The notes under the pieces: generated by a model | The model's input: only the letters and a program-made list of their open reading frames with translations | Databases searched by the model: none | Told to the model about the DNA's origin: nothing | Source: Akkermansiaceae bacterium | GTDB taxonomy: Bacteria; Verrucomicrobiota; Verrucomicrobiia; Verrucomicrobiales; Akkermansiaceae | Assembly: GCA_019634595.1 (NCBI GenBank) | Contig: JAHCBC010000004.1 | Location: forward strand, 616,535-680,534 | Length of the DNA: 64,000 nucleotides | Reading direction: 5' to 3' | Shown: one piece after another, positions 41,064 through 48,220 of the stretch | How positions within the stretch are numbered: the first letter of the stretch is position 1 | How the letters are laid out: every line of letters starts with the position of its first letter | Translations under genes and position numbers: made by a program

Positions 41064-42179
41064 TCACCGCACGGCGAACTTGAAGATGATGCGGTGCTGG
41101 TACGTTTCGCCGGGCCGCAGCACGGTGCTGGGGAAAGAGGGCTGATTCGGCGCGTCCGGGAAGGCCTCCGTTTCCAGGCAGAGGGCGGTACGCTTGTGGT
41201 AGGGAACGCCTCCCCTGCCCTTCACCGAGCCGTCGAGGAAGTTGCCGAGGTAGAAGTGGATGGCCGGGGCGTCCGTGGAAACGGTGAGGATGCGGCCGCT
41301 TTTCGGGTCCTCGACGGTGGCCGCCTTGCGCACGCCGCTGCCGGGGCGCAGCACCCAGGCGTGGTCGTAACCGCCTGCCAGCTTGAGCGCCTCGAAATCC
41401 TCACCGACGCCTTTCCCGATCTCGGTCGGCTTGGTGAAATCCATCGGCGTGCCCGCCACCGGAGCCTGCTCCCCGGTGGGGATGAGGCCCTTGTTGGTCG
41501 GCAGGTAGTGGTCCGCCTCCAGTGTCAGCAACTGGTCGGTGACCGGCGCGGCGGGATCTCCGGAGATGTTCCAGTAGGCGTGCTGCACCAGGTTCACCAC
41601 CGTGGGCGTATCCGTGGTGGCGGTGGCGTGCCAGCCCAGCTCGTTGTCGTCGTTGAGCGTGTAGGTCACCTTCACGGAGAGATTTCCCGGAAAGCCTTCC
41701 TCGCCATCCTTCGACAGGTAGGTGAACTCCACGCCATCCGCGGTCTTTGTCCCCTTCCACAGCACCTTGTTGAAGCCGACTTTCCCGCCATGGAGGCTGC
41801 ACGGCATGCCGCCGGGGCTGTTGTTCTTCGCCAGCGTGTATTCCTTTCCATCCAGCGTGAACTTCCCGTCCGCGATCCGGTTGCCGAAGCGGCCGACCGT
41901 CGCGCCGAAGTAGGCGGTGTCCTTCAGCCAGCCTTCCAGGGTGTCATGGCCATGGGTCAGTTCGGCGGATTTCCCATTCCGGTCCGGGGCTTCCACGGAT
42001 GCCAGGATGGCGCCATACTCGGTGACCTTCACCCGCATGCCCTTCCCGTTCTCCAAGGTGAAGATCTTCACCTCCTGCCCGTCCGGCATTTCCCCGAATT
42101 TCTCTTCCTTGATGGATGCCGCTGCCACTGTCGAGGCAACCGATAGGAAAACAGCCACCGACTTGAAAGGGTTTTTCAT
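41064..42179 (-). CDS. Aldose 1-epimerase (galactose mutarotase), exported
   Basis: Interconverts alpha and beta anomers of hexoses. 371 aa. A signal peptide (FKSVAVFLSVASTVAAAS) indicates periplasmic location. GGMPCSLHGGKVGFNKVLW, LVQHAYWNISG (catalytic His) and LCLETEAFPDAPNQPSFPST (catalytic Glu) with the C-terminal LRPGETYQHRIIFKF are family hallmarks. The position directly upstream of a sodium:solute symporter on the same strand suggests that it equilibrates anomers before uptake. Confidence 0.93.
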   Translation of the reverse strand: MKNPFKSVAVFLSVASTVAAASIKEEKFGEMPDGQEVKIFTLENGKGMRVKVTEYGAILASVEAPDRNGKSAELTHGHDTLEGWLKDTAYFGATVGRFGNRIADGKFTLDGKEYTLAKNNSPGGMPCSLHGGKVGFNKVLWKGTKTADGVEFTYLSKDGEEGFPGNLSVKVTYTLNDDNELGWHATATTDTPTVVNLVQHAYWNISGDPAAPVTDQLLTLEADHYLPTNKGLIPTGEQAPVAGTPMDFTKPTEIGKGVGEDFEALKLAGGYDHAWVLRPGSGVRKAATVEDPKSGRILTVSTDAPAIHFYLGNFLDGSVKGRGGVPYHKRTALCLETEAFPDAPNQPSFPSTVLRPGETYQHRIIFKFAVR

Positions 42180-42276
42180 ACGTCTCCCCGTCTATTCCAC
42201 CCGGACCGGTCCGCCAAGAGGCATTTTTCCGCTCACTACCCTGACTGGATGACCAGCGTGAGGGAGGCCTTCTTCA

Positions 42277-42354
42277 AGCGCAGATTAAGAATAGGGTATC
42301 GGGAATTTCTGAATCAATCTGCGCAATCCCGCATCAATCCTCTTAATCTGCGCT
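42277..42354. repeat. Inverted repeat with AGCGCAGATTAAGA arms
   Basis: Perfect 14-bp arms (42277-42290 and 42341-42354), extending to about 21 bp with two mismatches (TTCTTxxAGCGCAGATTAAGA). It lies in the 271-bp gap between the divergent epimerase and GAF-protein genes. The sequence class differs from the other palindromes in the window. No gene is visible in the gap. Confidence 0.65.
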
Positions 42355-42450
42355 GAAAGAAACCGTCCACAACCCCAATACCCCACCTCCTTCTTTATCC
42401 CCCATCAAGATGGATGACGCCGCCGGGTTCCCGTGCTAGGTAAGCGGGAA

Positions 42451-42891
42451 ATGAAACCGACCCACGATTTCGAGGCGCTGCTCGCCACCATCCTCCAGGA
42501 GTTCGACTGCCAGACGGGCACCATCCACCGGACGGACGCCAGCGGGGAACTGCTGGAGCTGGAGGCCCAGATCGGGGTGCCGGAGTTCGTGCTGGAGAAG
42601 ATCACCCGCATCCCCTTCGGCAAGGGCATCGCCGGGGTGGCGGCGGAGAAAAAGGAGCCGGTGGAGCTGTGCAACCTCCAGGCCGATCTGGGCGGCGTGG
42701 CGAAGGAAGACGCCCGGAAAACCAATGTCGCGGGTTCCCTGGCCGTACCCGTCATGATGTATGGCAGCGGCAAGGTGCTGGGGACGCTGGGCATCGGCAA
42801 GCACGTGCCGCATGACTTCACGGAAACCGAAAAGCGCCACCTGGCCATCCACGCGGAGCAACTGGCCACCCTCTTCGCCAGCGAACTCTGA
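42451..42891 (+). CDS. GAF domain protein
   Basis: 146 aa single GAF domain: TILQEFDCQTGTIHRTDASG, IPFGKGIAGVAAEKKEPVEL, AVPVMMYGSGKVLGTLGIGK, EKRHLAIHAEQLATLF. It could sense a small ligand or redox state. The free-methionine sulfoxide reductase (fRMsr) subgroup is also a single GAF domain, but I did not find its three-cysteine set, so a reductase label is not supported. The start is ATG 42451 rather than ATG 42433, because the former is the usual GAF helix entry. First gene of a plus-strand run of four. Confidence 0.75.
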   Translation: MKPTHDFEALLATILQEFDCQTGTIHRTDASGELLELEAQIGVPEFVLEKITRIPFGKGIAGVAAEKKEPVELCNLQADLGGVAKEDARKTNVAGSLAVPVMMYGSGKVLGTLGIGKHVPHDFTETEKRHLAIHAEQLATLFASEL

Positions 42892-42952
42892 ATTTCAAAC
42901 GGAAAAGGTCCCGGCAGGTTGACCCGACCAAGGTTCCTGATAGATTGGCGGT

Positions 42953-43423
42953 ATGACCAATGTGGAAACAGCAACGCGGATCCTGGACACGATGCTGGGG
43001 CACCTGGGTTTCACGGTGACCATCGAGGTGCAGGACACCCACGACGGACCCTGTCTCCAGATCCACTCGGGGGACAGCGAATCCATCATCGGCCATGACG
43101 GCGACCGCCTGGACGACCTCCAGTATCTGGTGAACCGCATCCTGCGCCGCCACATCCCGGACGCGGAGCGGATCAAGGTGGACTGCGGGCACTACCGCTC
43201 CATTCAGGAAGACCGGCTCCAGGAGGAAGTGCGCGCCCTCGCGGAACGGGTGAAAAGCACCGGCAAATCCCTCCAGATGAGGCCGCTGAACGCCTACTAC
43301 CGCCGATTGGTGCACAATGTTCTCGTAGGGGACCCGGCGGTCGTTTCATCCTCCCCGGGCGGAGACGACCGGCTGAAACGCATCACTGTCTCTCCGAAAC
43401 CAACCTCTGCTCCCGCTGAATGA
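42953..43423 (+). CDS. KH/R3H RNA-binding protein (Jag/KhpB-like)
   Basis: Probable RNA-binding regulator related to Jag/KhpB. 156 aa. The KH core is ESIIGHDGDRLDDLQYLVNR, with GHDG as the GxxG loop. The R3H region holds VKSTGKSLQMRPLNAYYRRL followed by VHN, matching the R-x-x-x-H pattern. It lacks the Jag_N domain, and its usual partner gene yidC is not nearby. The last 4 bp overlap the DoxX gene (ATGA), indicating coupling. Confidence 0.88.
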   Translation: MTNVETATRILDTMLGHLGFTVTIEVQDTHDGPCLQIHSGDSESIIGHDGDRLDDLQYLVNRILRRHIPDAERIKVDCGHYRSIQEDRLQEEVRALAERVKSTGKSLQMRPLNAYYRRLVHNVLVGDPAVVSSSPGGDDRLKRITVSPKPTSAPAE

Positions 43424-43866
43424 AAAAATTCTTCTTTGATTGCGGCACCCGCGATCTGACCGCCTCCTTCGGAATCTTCGTCCTCCGAGTCTCCATCGGC
43501 CTGATGATGCTGCTGGGACATGGCATCGACAAGATCAAGGCATTCGGAGCCAAGAAGGATGCCTTCCCGGTGCCGGACCTGTTCCCGCTGAAATACATGA
43601 CCCCGCCGATCAGCATGATGGCGACCATCGGCGCGGAAGTGGTGGCGGCGGGACTGCTCATCATCGGTCTGGCTACCCGTCCGGCGGCTTTCATCCTGGC
43701 TTTCACCATGGTCATCGCCGCATTCCAGATCCATCACAGCGATCCGTTCCTGGTGAAGGAAAAAGCACTGCTTTATCTGGCGGCTGTGGTTGCCATCCTC
43801 CTGACGGGTGCAGGCTCATGGTCGCTGGATGCGACACTTTCCAAGGAGAAACGCCGCCGCTGGTAA
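43420..43866 (+). CDS. DoxX-family membrane protein
   Basis: Four-helix inner-membrane protein; DoxX relatives are quinone- or thiosulfate-linked, but most are uncharacterised. 148 aa: LRVSIGLMMLLGHGIDKIKA (family signature), MMATIGAEVVAAGLLIIGLA, RPAAFILAFTMVIAAFQIHH, ALLYLAAVVAILLTGAGSWS, and a C-terminal RRRW tail. Starts inside the stop of the R3H gene (4-bp overlap) and is followed by the thioesterase gene after 12 bp. Confidence 0.88.
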   Translation: MKKFFFDCGTRDLTASFGIFVLRVSIGLMMLLGHGIDKIKAFGAKKDAFPVPDLFPLKYMTPPISMMATIGAEVVAAGLLIIGLATRPAAFILAFTMVIAAFQIHHSDPFLVKEKALLYLAAVVAILLTGAGSWSLDATLSKEKRRRW

Positions 43867-43878
43867 GCCATCCCGCTC

Positions 43879-44229
43879 ATGGAGACCCACCGCCTCGTCC
43901 TACCAGCGGATCTGAACCAATATGGGTTCCTTTTCGGTGGCAGCCTGCTCGCGTGGGTGGATGAGGCATCCTGGATCGCCGCCAGCCTGGACTACCCGCA
44001 GAGCCTGTTCGTCACCGTGGGGATGGACCTGGTGGAGTTCCGCCACAGCGTCCGCCAGGGAACCATCCTCGCGATCAAATGCGAGCGGGCCAAACAAGGA
44101 ACCACCAGCGTGACCTACGCCGTGGAGGTGCGTGACACGAAATCGGACGGCGGGCCGATCTTCTCCACGAATGTGACCTTCGTCAGCGTGGATGGAGAAG
44201 GGCGGAAGAAGGCGATCTCCGGCGAGTAG
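43879..44229 (+). CDS. Acyl-CoA thioesterase (hotdog fold, YciA-like)
   Basis: Hydrolyses acyl-CoA thioesters in the cytoplasm. 116 aa, the length of a single hotdog domain. HRLVLPADLNQYGFLFGGSL is the conserved N-terminal signature (with an Asn and GGSLL loop), WVDEASWIAAS follows with the Asp, then FVTVGMDLVEFRHSVRQGTI and STNVTFVSVD. Last of the four-gene GAF-R3H-DoxX-thioesterase run; a dispersed palindromic element begins 12 bp after its stop. Confidence 0.9.
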   Translation: METHRLVLPADLNQYGFLFGGSLLAWVDEASWIAASLDYPQSLFVTVGMDLVEFRHSVRQGTILAIKCERAKQGTTSVTYAVEVRDTKSDGGPIFSTNVTFVSVDGEGRKKAISGE

Positions 44230-44241
44230 CGGCATCCGGGT

Positions 44242-44347
44242 GTAGCGAAGGTCGTGAGACCTTCGGCTGTGGGGAGGTCCACTGGGGACCGGAGCTGACT
44301 TACCTGGGAGAGCAACGCACCGCCGAATCTCTCACGAGATTCGCTAC
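44242..44347. repeat. About 105-bp dispersed element with GTAGCGA ends, copy 1
   Basis: Begins GTAGCGAAGGTCGTGAGACC and ends CTCACGAGATTCGCTAC, so the ends are inverted copies (GTAGCGAA/TTCGCTAC). The internal block GGGAGGTCCACTGGGGACCG corresponds to GGGCAGTCCATGGAGAACCG in copy 2 (46595-46698). No coding capacity. Located between the thioesterase (plus) and PEP-CTERM (minus) genes. Confidence 0.7.
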
Positions 44348-44372
44348 CGCCACGGATTCGCTTCGCCTTGGA

Positions 44373-44876
44373 TCAACGTCGGCGGCGCAGGCCGGACAGG
44401 CATCCACCGGCGATGAGCAGCAGCGCGGCGGATGGCTCCGGAATCACCTCGATCGAGTTACCAATGGGGACCAATTCGGCGTAGTATCCTTCACCCCGAC
44501 GGCTATCGCGCCCCCCCCGAATCTCCTCATTGCCATCGAAAAACCGATCGCCCCTTGGCCTTTCTCCGGAGCTTTCCTCACTGGAGCCGTCCGGAGAAGT
44601 CAGCCAAATTTCAAGCAATCCCGGAGGAATCTCACGCTCCGGAGCAGTCGAGTAATAGGCGACATAATTGCGGATCGATTCAAGATCGGACCGCCCGGTA
44701 AGTCGGGCTATACTGCCAATCGCCGACTGCTGATGAATCACATCCAGACCGGTGCTCCATTTCAGAGGGATGCCGGCCTCATCTTCCGCGCCAATCCAAT
44801 AGAGCGCGGCCGCTCCCGCCTCTTGGAAGAGAAAGAAGGGCAACAACCCGGAAAGAGCCCAGCGCCATGTTGTCAT
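44373..44876 (-). CDS. Short PEP-CTERM protein
   Basis: Exported surface protein, function unknown. 167 aa from ATG 44876 (the in-frame ATG 44993 yields a non-signal leader). Signal WRWALSGLLPFFLFQEAGA, then a small domain without recognised motifs (LYWIGAEDEAGIPLKW, IARLTGRSDLESIRNYVAYY), an Arg/Gly/Glu/Ser-rich stretch (about residues 95-130) and the tail VIPEPSAALLLIAGGCLSGL plus RRRR. Its domain is unlike the beta-sandwiches of the other PEP-CTERM proteins here. No CACNAAAGTG copy was found upstream. Confidence 0.78.
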   Translation of the reverse strand: MTTWRWALSGLLPFFLFQEAGAAALYWIGAEDEAGIPLKWSTGLDVIHQQSAIGSIARLTGRSDLESIRNYVAYYSTAPEREIPPGLLEIWLTSPDGSSEESSGERPRGDRFFDGNEEIRGGRDSRRGEGYYAELVPIGNSIEVIPEPSAALLLIAGGCLSGLRRRR

Positions 44877-45004
44877 CTTGGATCGATTCAAACAGATCGA
44901 ACTGATCTCGCAACCCCTGAATACTGTCAGACATACCCGTTGATTCCTCATCCCCGTGCCTTCGGGATTGAACCACCGCCGCCGTCCCTCCATCCTGCCC
45001 GCCC

Positions 45005-46576
45005 GTGGCCGCCACTGTTGAAACCGTCGATATCATCCTTCCGCTCGAAGAGTCGGAAAACGAGGAATCACGCCGCAAGGAGGCGGCGAAAAAGCTGGGG
45101 CTGCCACGTTCACGGGTCACGGACACCAAGCTCCGCAAGCACTCCATCGACGCCCGCCAGCGTGCGGTGAAAGTGCAGCTCAGGCTGGATGTGGCGCTGG
45201 ATGGACCCTTCGAAGCCGAGGAACCGCCCACCTGGTCCTGCCCTCCCCTACCCGCTGACGCGAAGACCTGCATCATCGTCGGCTGCGGGCCGGCCGGGCT
45301 TTTCGCTGCGTTGCGCTGTCTGGAAACCGGCGTGAAACCCATCGTCCTGGAGCGCGGCAAGGACGCCAGCGCCCGCCGGTTCGACCTGGCACCGATTCTC
45401 CGCGAGGGACGGGTCATCGAGGAGTCGAACTATTGCTTCGGCGAAGGCGGAGCGGGCACCTACTCCGACGGCAAGCTCTACACCCGCGCCACCAAGCGCG
45501 GCCCGGTCGCCCGGGTCTATGAAATCCTGGTCGCCCATGGTGCGCCGGATCGGATCCTGACGGACGCGCACCCGCACATCGGCTCCAACCTGTTGCCGAA
45601 CGTGGTGAAAGCCATCCGGGGGTCCATCATCGCCGCGGGCGGAGAGGTCCGTTTCCAGACAAAGGTGGTGGATTTCCTGCTCACCGGGAACCGCCTCCAT
45701 GGCGTGGTCACCGCAGGCGGAGAGGAAATCACCGCGGACAGCGTGATCCTCGCCACCGGCCACTCCGCGCGGGACATCTACAAGTTGCTGGCGGAAAAAA
45801 AGGTTCTGATGGAGCAGAAGCCCTTCGCCGTCGGCTTCCGCATCGAGCATCCGCAGCCGTTCATCGACCGGGTGCAGTACCACCTTTCCCCGGGCCAGCC
45901 GCGGCCCGACCTGCTGCCCGCCGCACGCTACCGGCTGGCGACGAAGATCCGCGACCGCGGCGTCCATTCCTTCTGCATGTGCCCGGGTGGCTGGATCGTC
46001 CCCGCCGCCACAGAGAATGACGAAGTGGTGGTGAACGGCATGAGCCTTTCCCGGCGCGACTCGCCTTTCGCGAACTCCGGCATGATCTCCACGGTCGAGC
46101 CGGAGGACATCCAGGACCTCACCAAGGAACACGGCGTGCTCGCGGGCATCGTCTTCCAGAAGCAACTGGAACAGACCGCGAAAAAGGCGGGCGGTGGCGG
46201 ACAAGTCGCGCCCGGCCAGCGGGTCACGGACTACATCGCGGGGAAAATCTCCACCGATCTCCCGGAGACGAGTTACTTCCCCGGCGCGAAATCCTCCCCG
46301 CTCCATGAGCTGCTGCCAAAGTGGATCACCAGCCGCATGCGGGAAGGATTGAAACTCTTCGGCACCCAGATGCGCGGCTATGTTTCCAGCGAGTCGCTGC
46401 TCCTCGGCTTCGAGACACGCACCAGTTCCCCGGTGCGGATCCCCCGCCGGGATGACACGCTGGAGCACCCGGAGATCAAGGGCCTGTTCCCCTGTGGCGA
46501 AGGCGCGGGCTATGCCGGTGGCATCGTCAGCGCGGCGCTCGACGGCATGCGCGTGGCGGATGCGGCGGTGGTGTGA
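45005..46576 (+). CDS. FAD-dependent oxidoreductase (COG2509-like)
   Basis: Flavoprotein of a widespread uncharacterised dehydrogenase family. 523 aa. An N-terminal alpha/beta domain (about residues 1-80) contains KKLGLPRSRVTDTKLRKHSI. The Rossmann FAD loop is IIVGCGPAGLFAALRCLETG with VLERGK after it. FGEGGAGTYSDGKLYTR, DSVILATGHSARDIYKLL, VGFRIEHPQPFIDRVQYH and CMCPGGWIVPAATENDEVV are family-typical, and the C-terminal FAD motif is LFPCGEGAGYAGGIVSAALD. The start is GTG 45005; no nearer ATG gives the conserved N terminus. Reaction unknown. Confidence 0.88.
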   Translation: MAATVETVDIILPLEESENEESRRKEAAKKLGLPRSRVTDTKLRKHSIDARQRAVKVQLRLDVALDGPFEAEEPPTWSCPPLPADAKTCIIVGCGPAGLFAALRCLETGVKPIVLERGKDASARRFDLAPILREGRVIEESNYCFGEGGAGTYSDGKLYTRATKRGPVARVYEILVAHGAPDRILTDAHPHIGSNLLPNVVKAIRGSIIAAGGEVRFQTKVVDFLLTGNRLHGVVTAGGEEITADSVILATGHSARDIYKLLAEKKVLMEQKPFAVGFRIEHPQPFIDRVQYHLSPGQPRPDLLPAARYRLATKIRDRGVHSFCMCPGGWIVPAATENDEVVVNGMSLSRRDSPFANSGMISTVEPEDIQDLTKEHGVLAGIVFQKQLEQTAKKAGGGGQVAPGQRVTDYIAGKISTDLPETSYFPGAKSSPLHELLPKWITSRMREGLKLFGTQMRGYVSSESLLLGFETRTSSPVRIPRRDDTLEHPEIKGLFPCGEGAGYAGGIVSAALDGMRVADAAVV

Positions 46577-46594
46577 GAGATGGCGATCCCCGGG

Positions 46595-46698
46595 GTAGCG
46601 AATCTCGTGAGAGATTCGGCTGGGGGGCAGTCCATGGAGAACCGGAGCCTCTCCCCTATCAGACGCCCACTCCACCGAACCTGCGCGAGGCTCGCTAC
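46595..46698. repeat. About 105-bp dispersed element with GTAGCGA ends, copy 2
   Basis: Begins GTAGCGAATCTCGTGAGAGA and ends GCGAGGCTCGCTAC. Related along its length to copy 1 (44242-44347). The first 26 nt, GTAGCGAATCTCGTGAGAGATTCGGC, also form an internal hairpin (GAATCTC with GAGATTC). Together the two copies bracket the PEP-CTERM and FAD oxidoreductase genes. Confidence 0.7.
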
Positions 46699-46712
46699 AA
46701 CAATCCGACTCT

Positions 46713-46994
46713 CTACGGGAAATCCGGCAGCTCGACCTCGAAGCCCTCACCGGCCAGGAACTCGCCCAGCACCCCCAGCCATCTCTCCGGGGTGTCGCCG
46801 TTCTCCAGAACCAGGGGGAGGACAATCTCCCACCGATCCGGCTCCTCCGTAGGGAGAAGCATCACCCGTCCGTGGATCACCCCGCCGTGGATCATCTGGA
46901 ACCGGGCCAGCGAAAACGGGAGATCCCCACGGTTGCCCTGTCCGGTCCGGATTTCCAGCTTCACCGATGCTTCCTGGTTGGAACCCTGTTTCAT
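46713..46994 (-). CDS. Small protein of unknown function
   Basis: Not recognised. 93 aa, no signal peptide or membrane helix. It has an alternating pattern (VKLEIRTGQGNRGDLPFSLA, HGRVMLLPTEEPDRWEIVLP) and a helix-forming end (ERWLGVLGEFLAGEGFEVEL). Composition and third-position GC agree with neighbouring genes, which favours a real gene, but its small size keeps confidence moderate. Alone on the minus strand between a repeat element and an oppositely oriented exported protein. Confidence 0.5.
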   Translation of the reverse strand: MKQGSNQEASVKLEIRTGQGNRGDLPFSLARFQMIHGGVIHGRVMLLPTEEPDRWEIVLPLVLENGDTPERWLGVLGEFLAGEGFEVELPDFP

Positions 46995-47062
46995 AAAGTG
47001 ACGGTATCGAACCCCGCAACCGCAGCCTTGCGGAAGGGATCTCCTCTGGCCATGGTAAAAGG

Positions 47063-47560
47063 ATGAAGATCCCGGGATGGCTGGTTCCTCTCCTGTTCAG
47101 TGCGGGCACCCTGCTGGCGGATGCGCCACTGCCGCCGCCAGCACACCACGCCACGGAGTCCTCGGACAAAAAGACAGTGGTTATCTCCGATCCCAAGGAA
47201 GGTACCCTCTGCAAGACAAGGAACGGCGGAAGGGTCCTGTGGCGGACCAACGGATGGTTCCGCTCCATTTTCCTGTCCGACGATGGTATCCATATGGTCA
47301 CCGCCTATGACGGACTGAATCTCATTCCCGTCAATCACCGGCCTGAGATGACCATCCTCACCTTCTGGAAGAACGGGAAGATCTTCAGGGAAGTTCCGCT
47401 CAAGGAGCTGGTCCCGGAGAAGGAGTCCCTGCTCCGGACCGTCTCCCACTACGAATGGGGAAGTGTCGCAGGTGTGTCCAAGGCCGGGAAGCTGCAGGTT
47501 AACACCGCGGACGGAAGGAAGCTGGAGTATGATTTTGAGACGGGCCTGCCGTCAAAGTAA
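47063..47560 (+). CDS. Exported protein of unknown function
   Basis: Not recognised. 165 aa. Signal peptide (WLVPLLFSAGTLLADA) followed by a beta-rich domain: SSDKKTVVISDPKEGTLCKT, GRVLWRTNGWFRSIFLSDDG, IHMVTAYDGLNLIPVNHRPE, ILTFWKNGKIFREVPLKELV. The repeated W...F/L...DDG pattern is reminiscent of one or two propeller-like or WD-type strands, but no full repeat exists. Probably periplasmic. Confidence 0.6.
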   Translation: MKIPGWLVPLLFSAGTLLADAPLPPPAHHATESSDKKTVVISDPKEGTLCKTRNGGRVLWRTNGWFRSIFLSDDGIHMVTAYDGLNLIPVNHRPEMTILTFWKNGKIFREVPLKELVPEKESLLRTVSHYEWGSVAGVSKAGKLQVNTADGRKLEYDFETGLPSK

Positions 47561-47614
47561 CCGGCGGCAGGGGCAGAAGCAGATGAATGGCCTTGGGCTC
47601 GCACATAGAACCCG

Positions 47615-48121
47615 TCAACCCAGCGTCGTTCTTACACCAAGTCTCCTGAGAAAAGCATCTCTCCCGGCAAGAAAATCGGAAACCCGGACCTTGCCATGTC
47701 GCCGGGTGGGAATCACCCACCACTTCATCAAGGCGGAGTAATAGGGAGTCCCCATCTCCTCCAGTGGAATCTCGCGGTTTCTTCTCCAAGGAGAGAAGCA
47801 CCACAACGTGCTGCCGTCACAGCCGATGCGAACCCAAAACACCTCCAGCACGAGAGGTATGGCCAACGACCCGAAGATCAGAACCAGCATCATTGCATCG
47901 AACCGTTGCTCCGGCCCTGAGAAAATCCAGAGGCCAATCAACCACAGGACCAGCACACCCAGCAACGCGGTGAAAATCCTGATTCCCCTGCCATACTCCA
48001 GCCAGGTCCGGTCTCCATTCGTTCTTCCCGGCTGACCTGCCGCCCGGGAGAACCGGATGATCAACACCGGAATGGCGACGGCCGCCAGAATCCGGGCCAT
48101 GATCTCGATCGCTTCCTTCAT
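47615..48121 (-). CDS. Small inner-membrane protein of unknown function
   Basis: Not recognised. 168 aa with membrane helices at about residues 8-22 (ILAAVAIPVLIIRF), 50-68 (IFTALLGVLVLWLIGLWIF) and 76-95 (AMMLVLIFGSLAIPLVLEVF). A cytoplasmic C-terminal domain contains STLWCFSPWRRNREIPLEEM and ends RRLGVRTTLG. The C-terminal part resembles a PH-like membrane-protein tail, but this is not firm. GC content drops slightly compared with adjacent genes. Confidence 0.55.
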   Translation of the reverse strand: MKEAIEIMARILAAVAIPVLIIRFSRAAGQPGRTNGDRTWLEYGRGIRIFTALLGVLVLWLIGLWIFSGPEQRFDAMMLVLIFGSLAIPLVLEVFWVRIGCDGSTLWCFSPWRRNREIPLEEMGTPYYSALMKWWVIPTRRHGKVRVSDFLAGRDAFLRRLGVRTTLG

Positions 48122-48165
48122 GATTTCATCCTTTTGGGATGACGGAACGCCCTTTCTCCCAAGAA

Positions 48166-48197
48166 AAAACCGGCCTCCCTTGCGGAAGGCCGGTTTT
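48166..48197. terminator. Bidirectional-capable intrinsic terminator after bamA
   Basis: An 11-bp stem AAAACCGGCCT / AGGCCGGTTTT with a 10-nt loop, located 24 bp after the bamA stop on the minus strand. A and T tracts on both sides allow termination in either direction, although only bamA obviously runs into it. Confidence 0.85.
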
Positions 48198-48220
48198 CCG
48201 GAAAATCCACTACGAGTCTC

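Noticed and set aside
39543..42146. 867-codon open frame opposite the symporter and epimerase
   Set aside because: Spans two recognised genes in antisense, including their intergenic gap; no conserved motif.
42451..42891. Free methionine-R-sulfoxide reductase label for the GAF protein
   Set aside because: The characteristic cysteine set of that enzyme was not found in the sequence.
45248..46825. 525-codon minus-strand open frame opposite the FAD oxidoreductase
   Set aside because: Antisense shadow that also runs through a repeat element.
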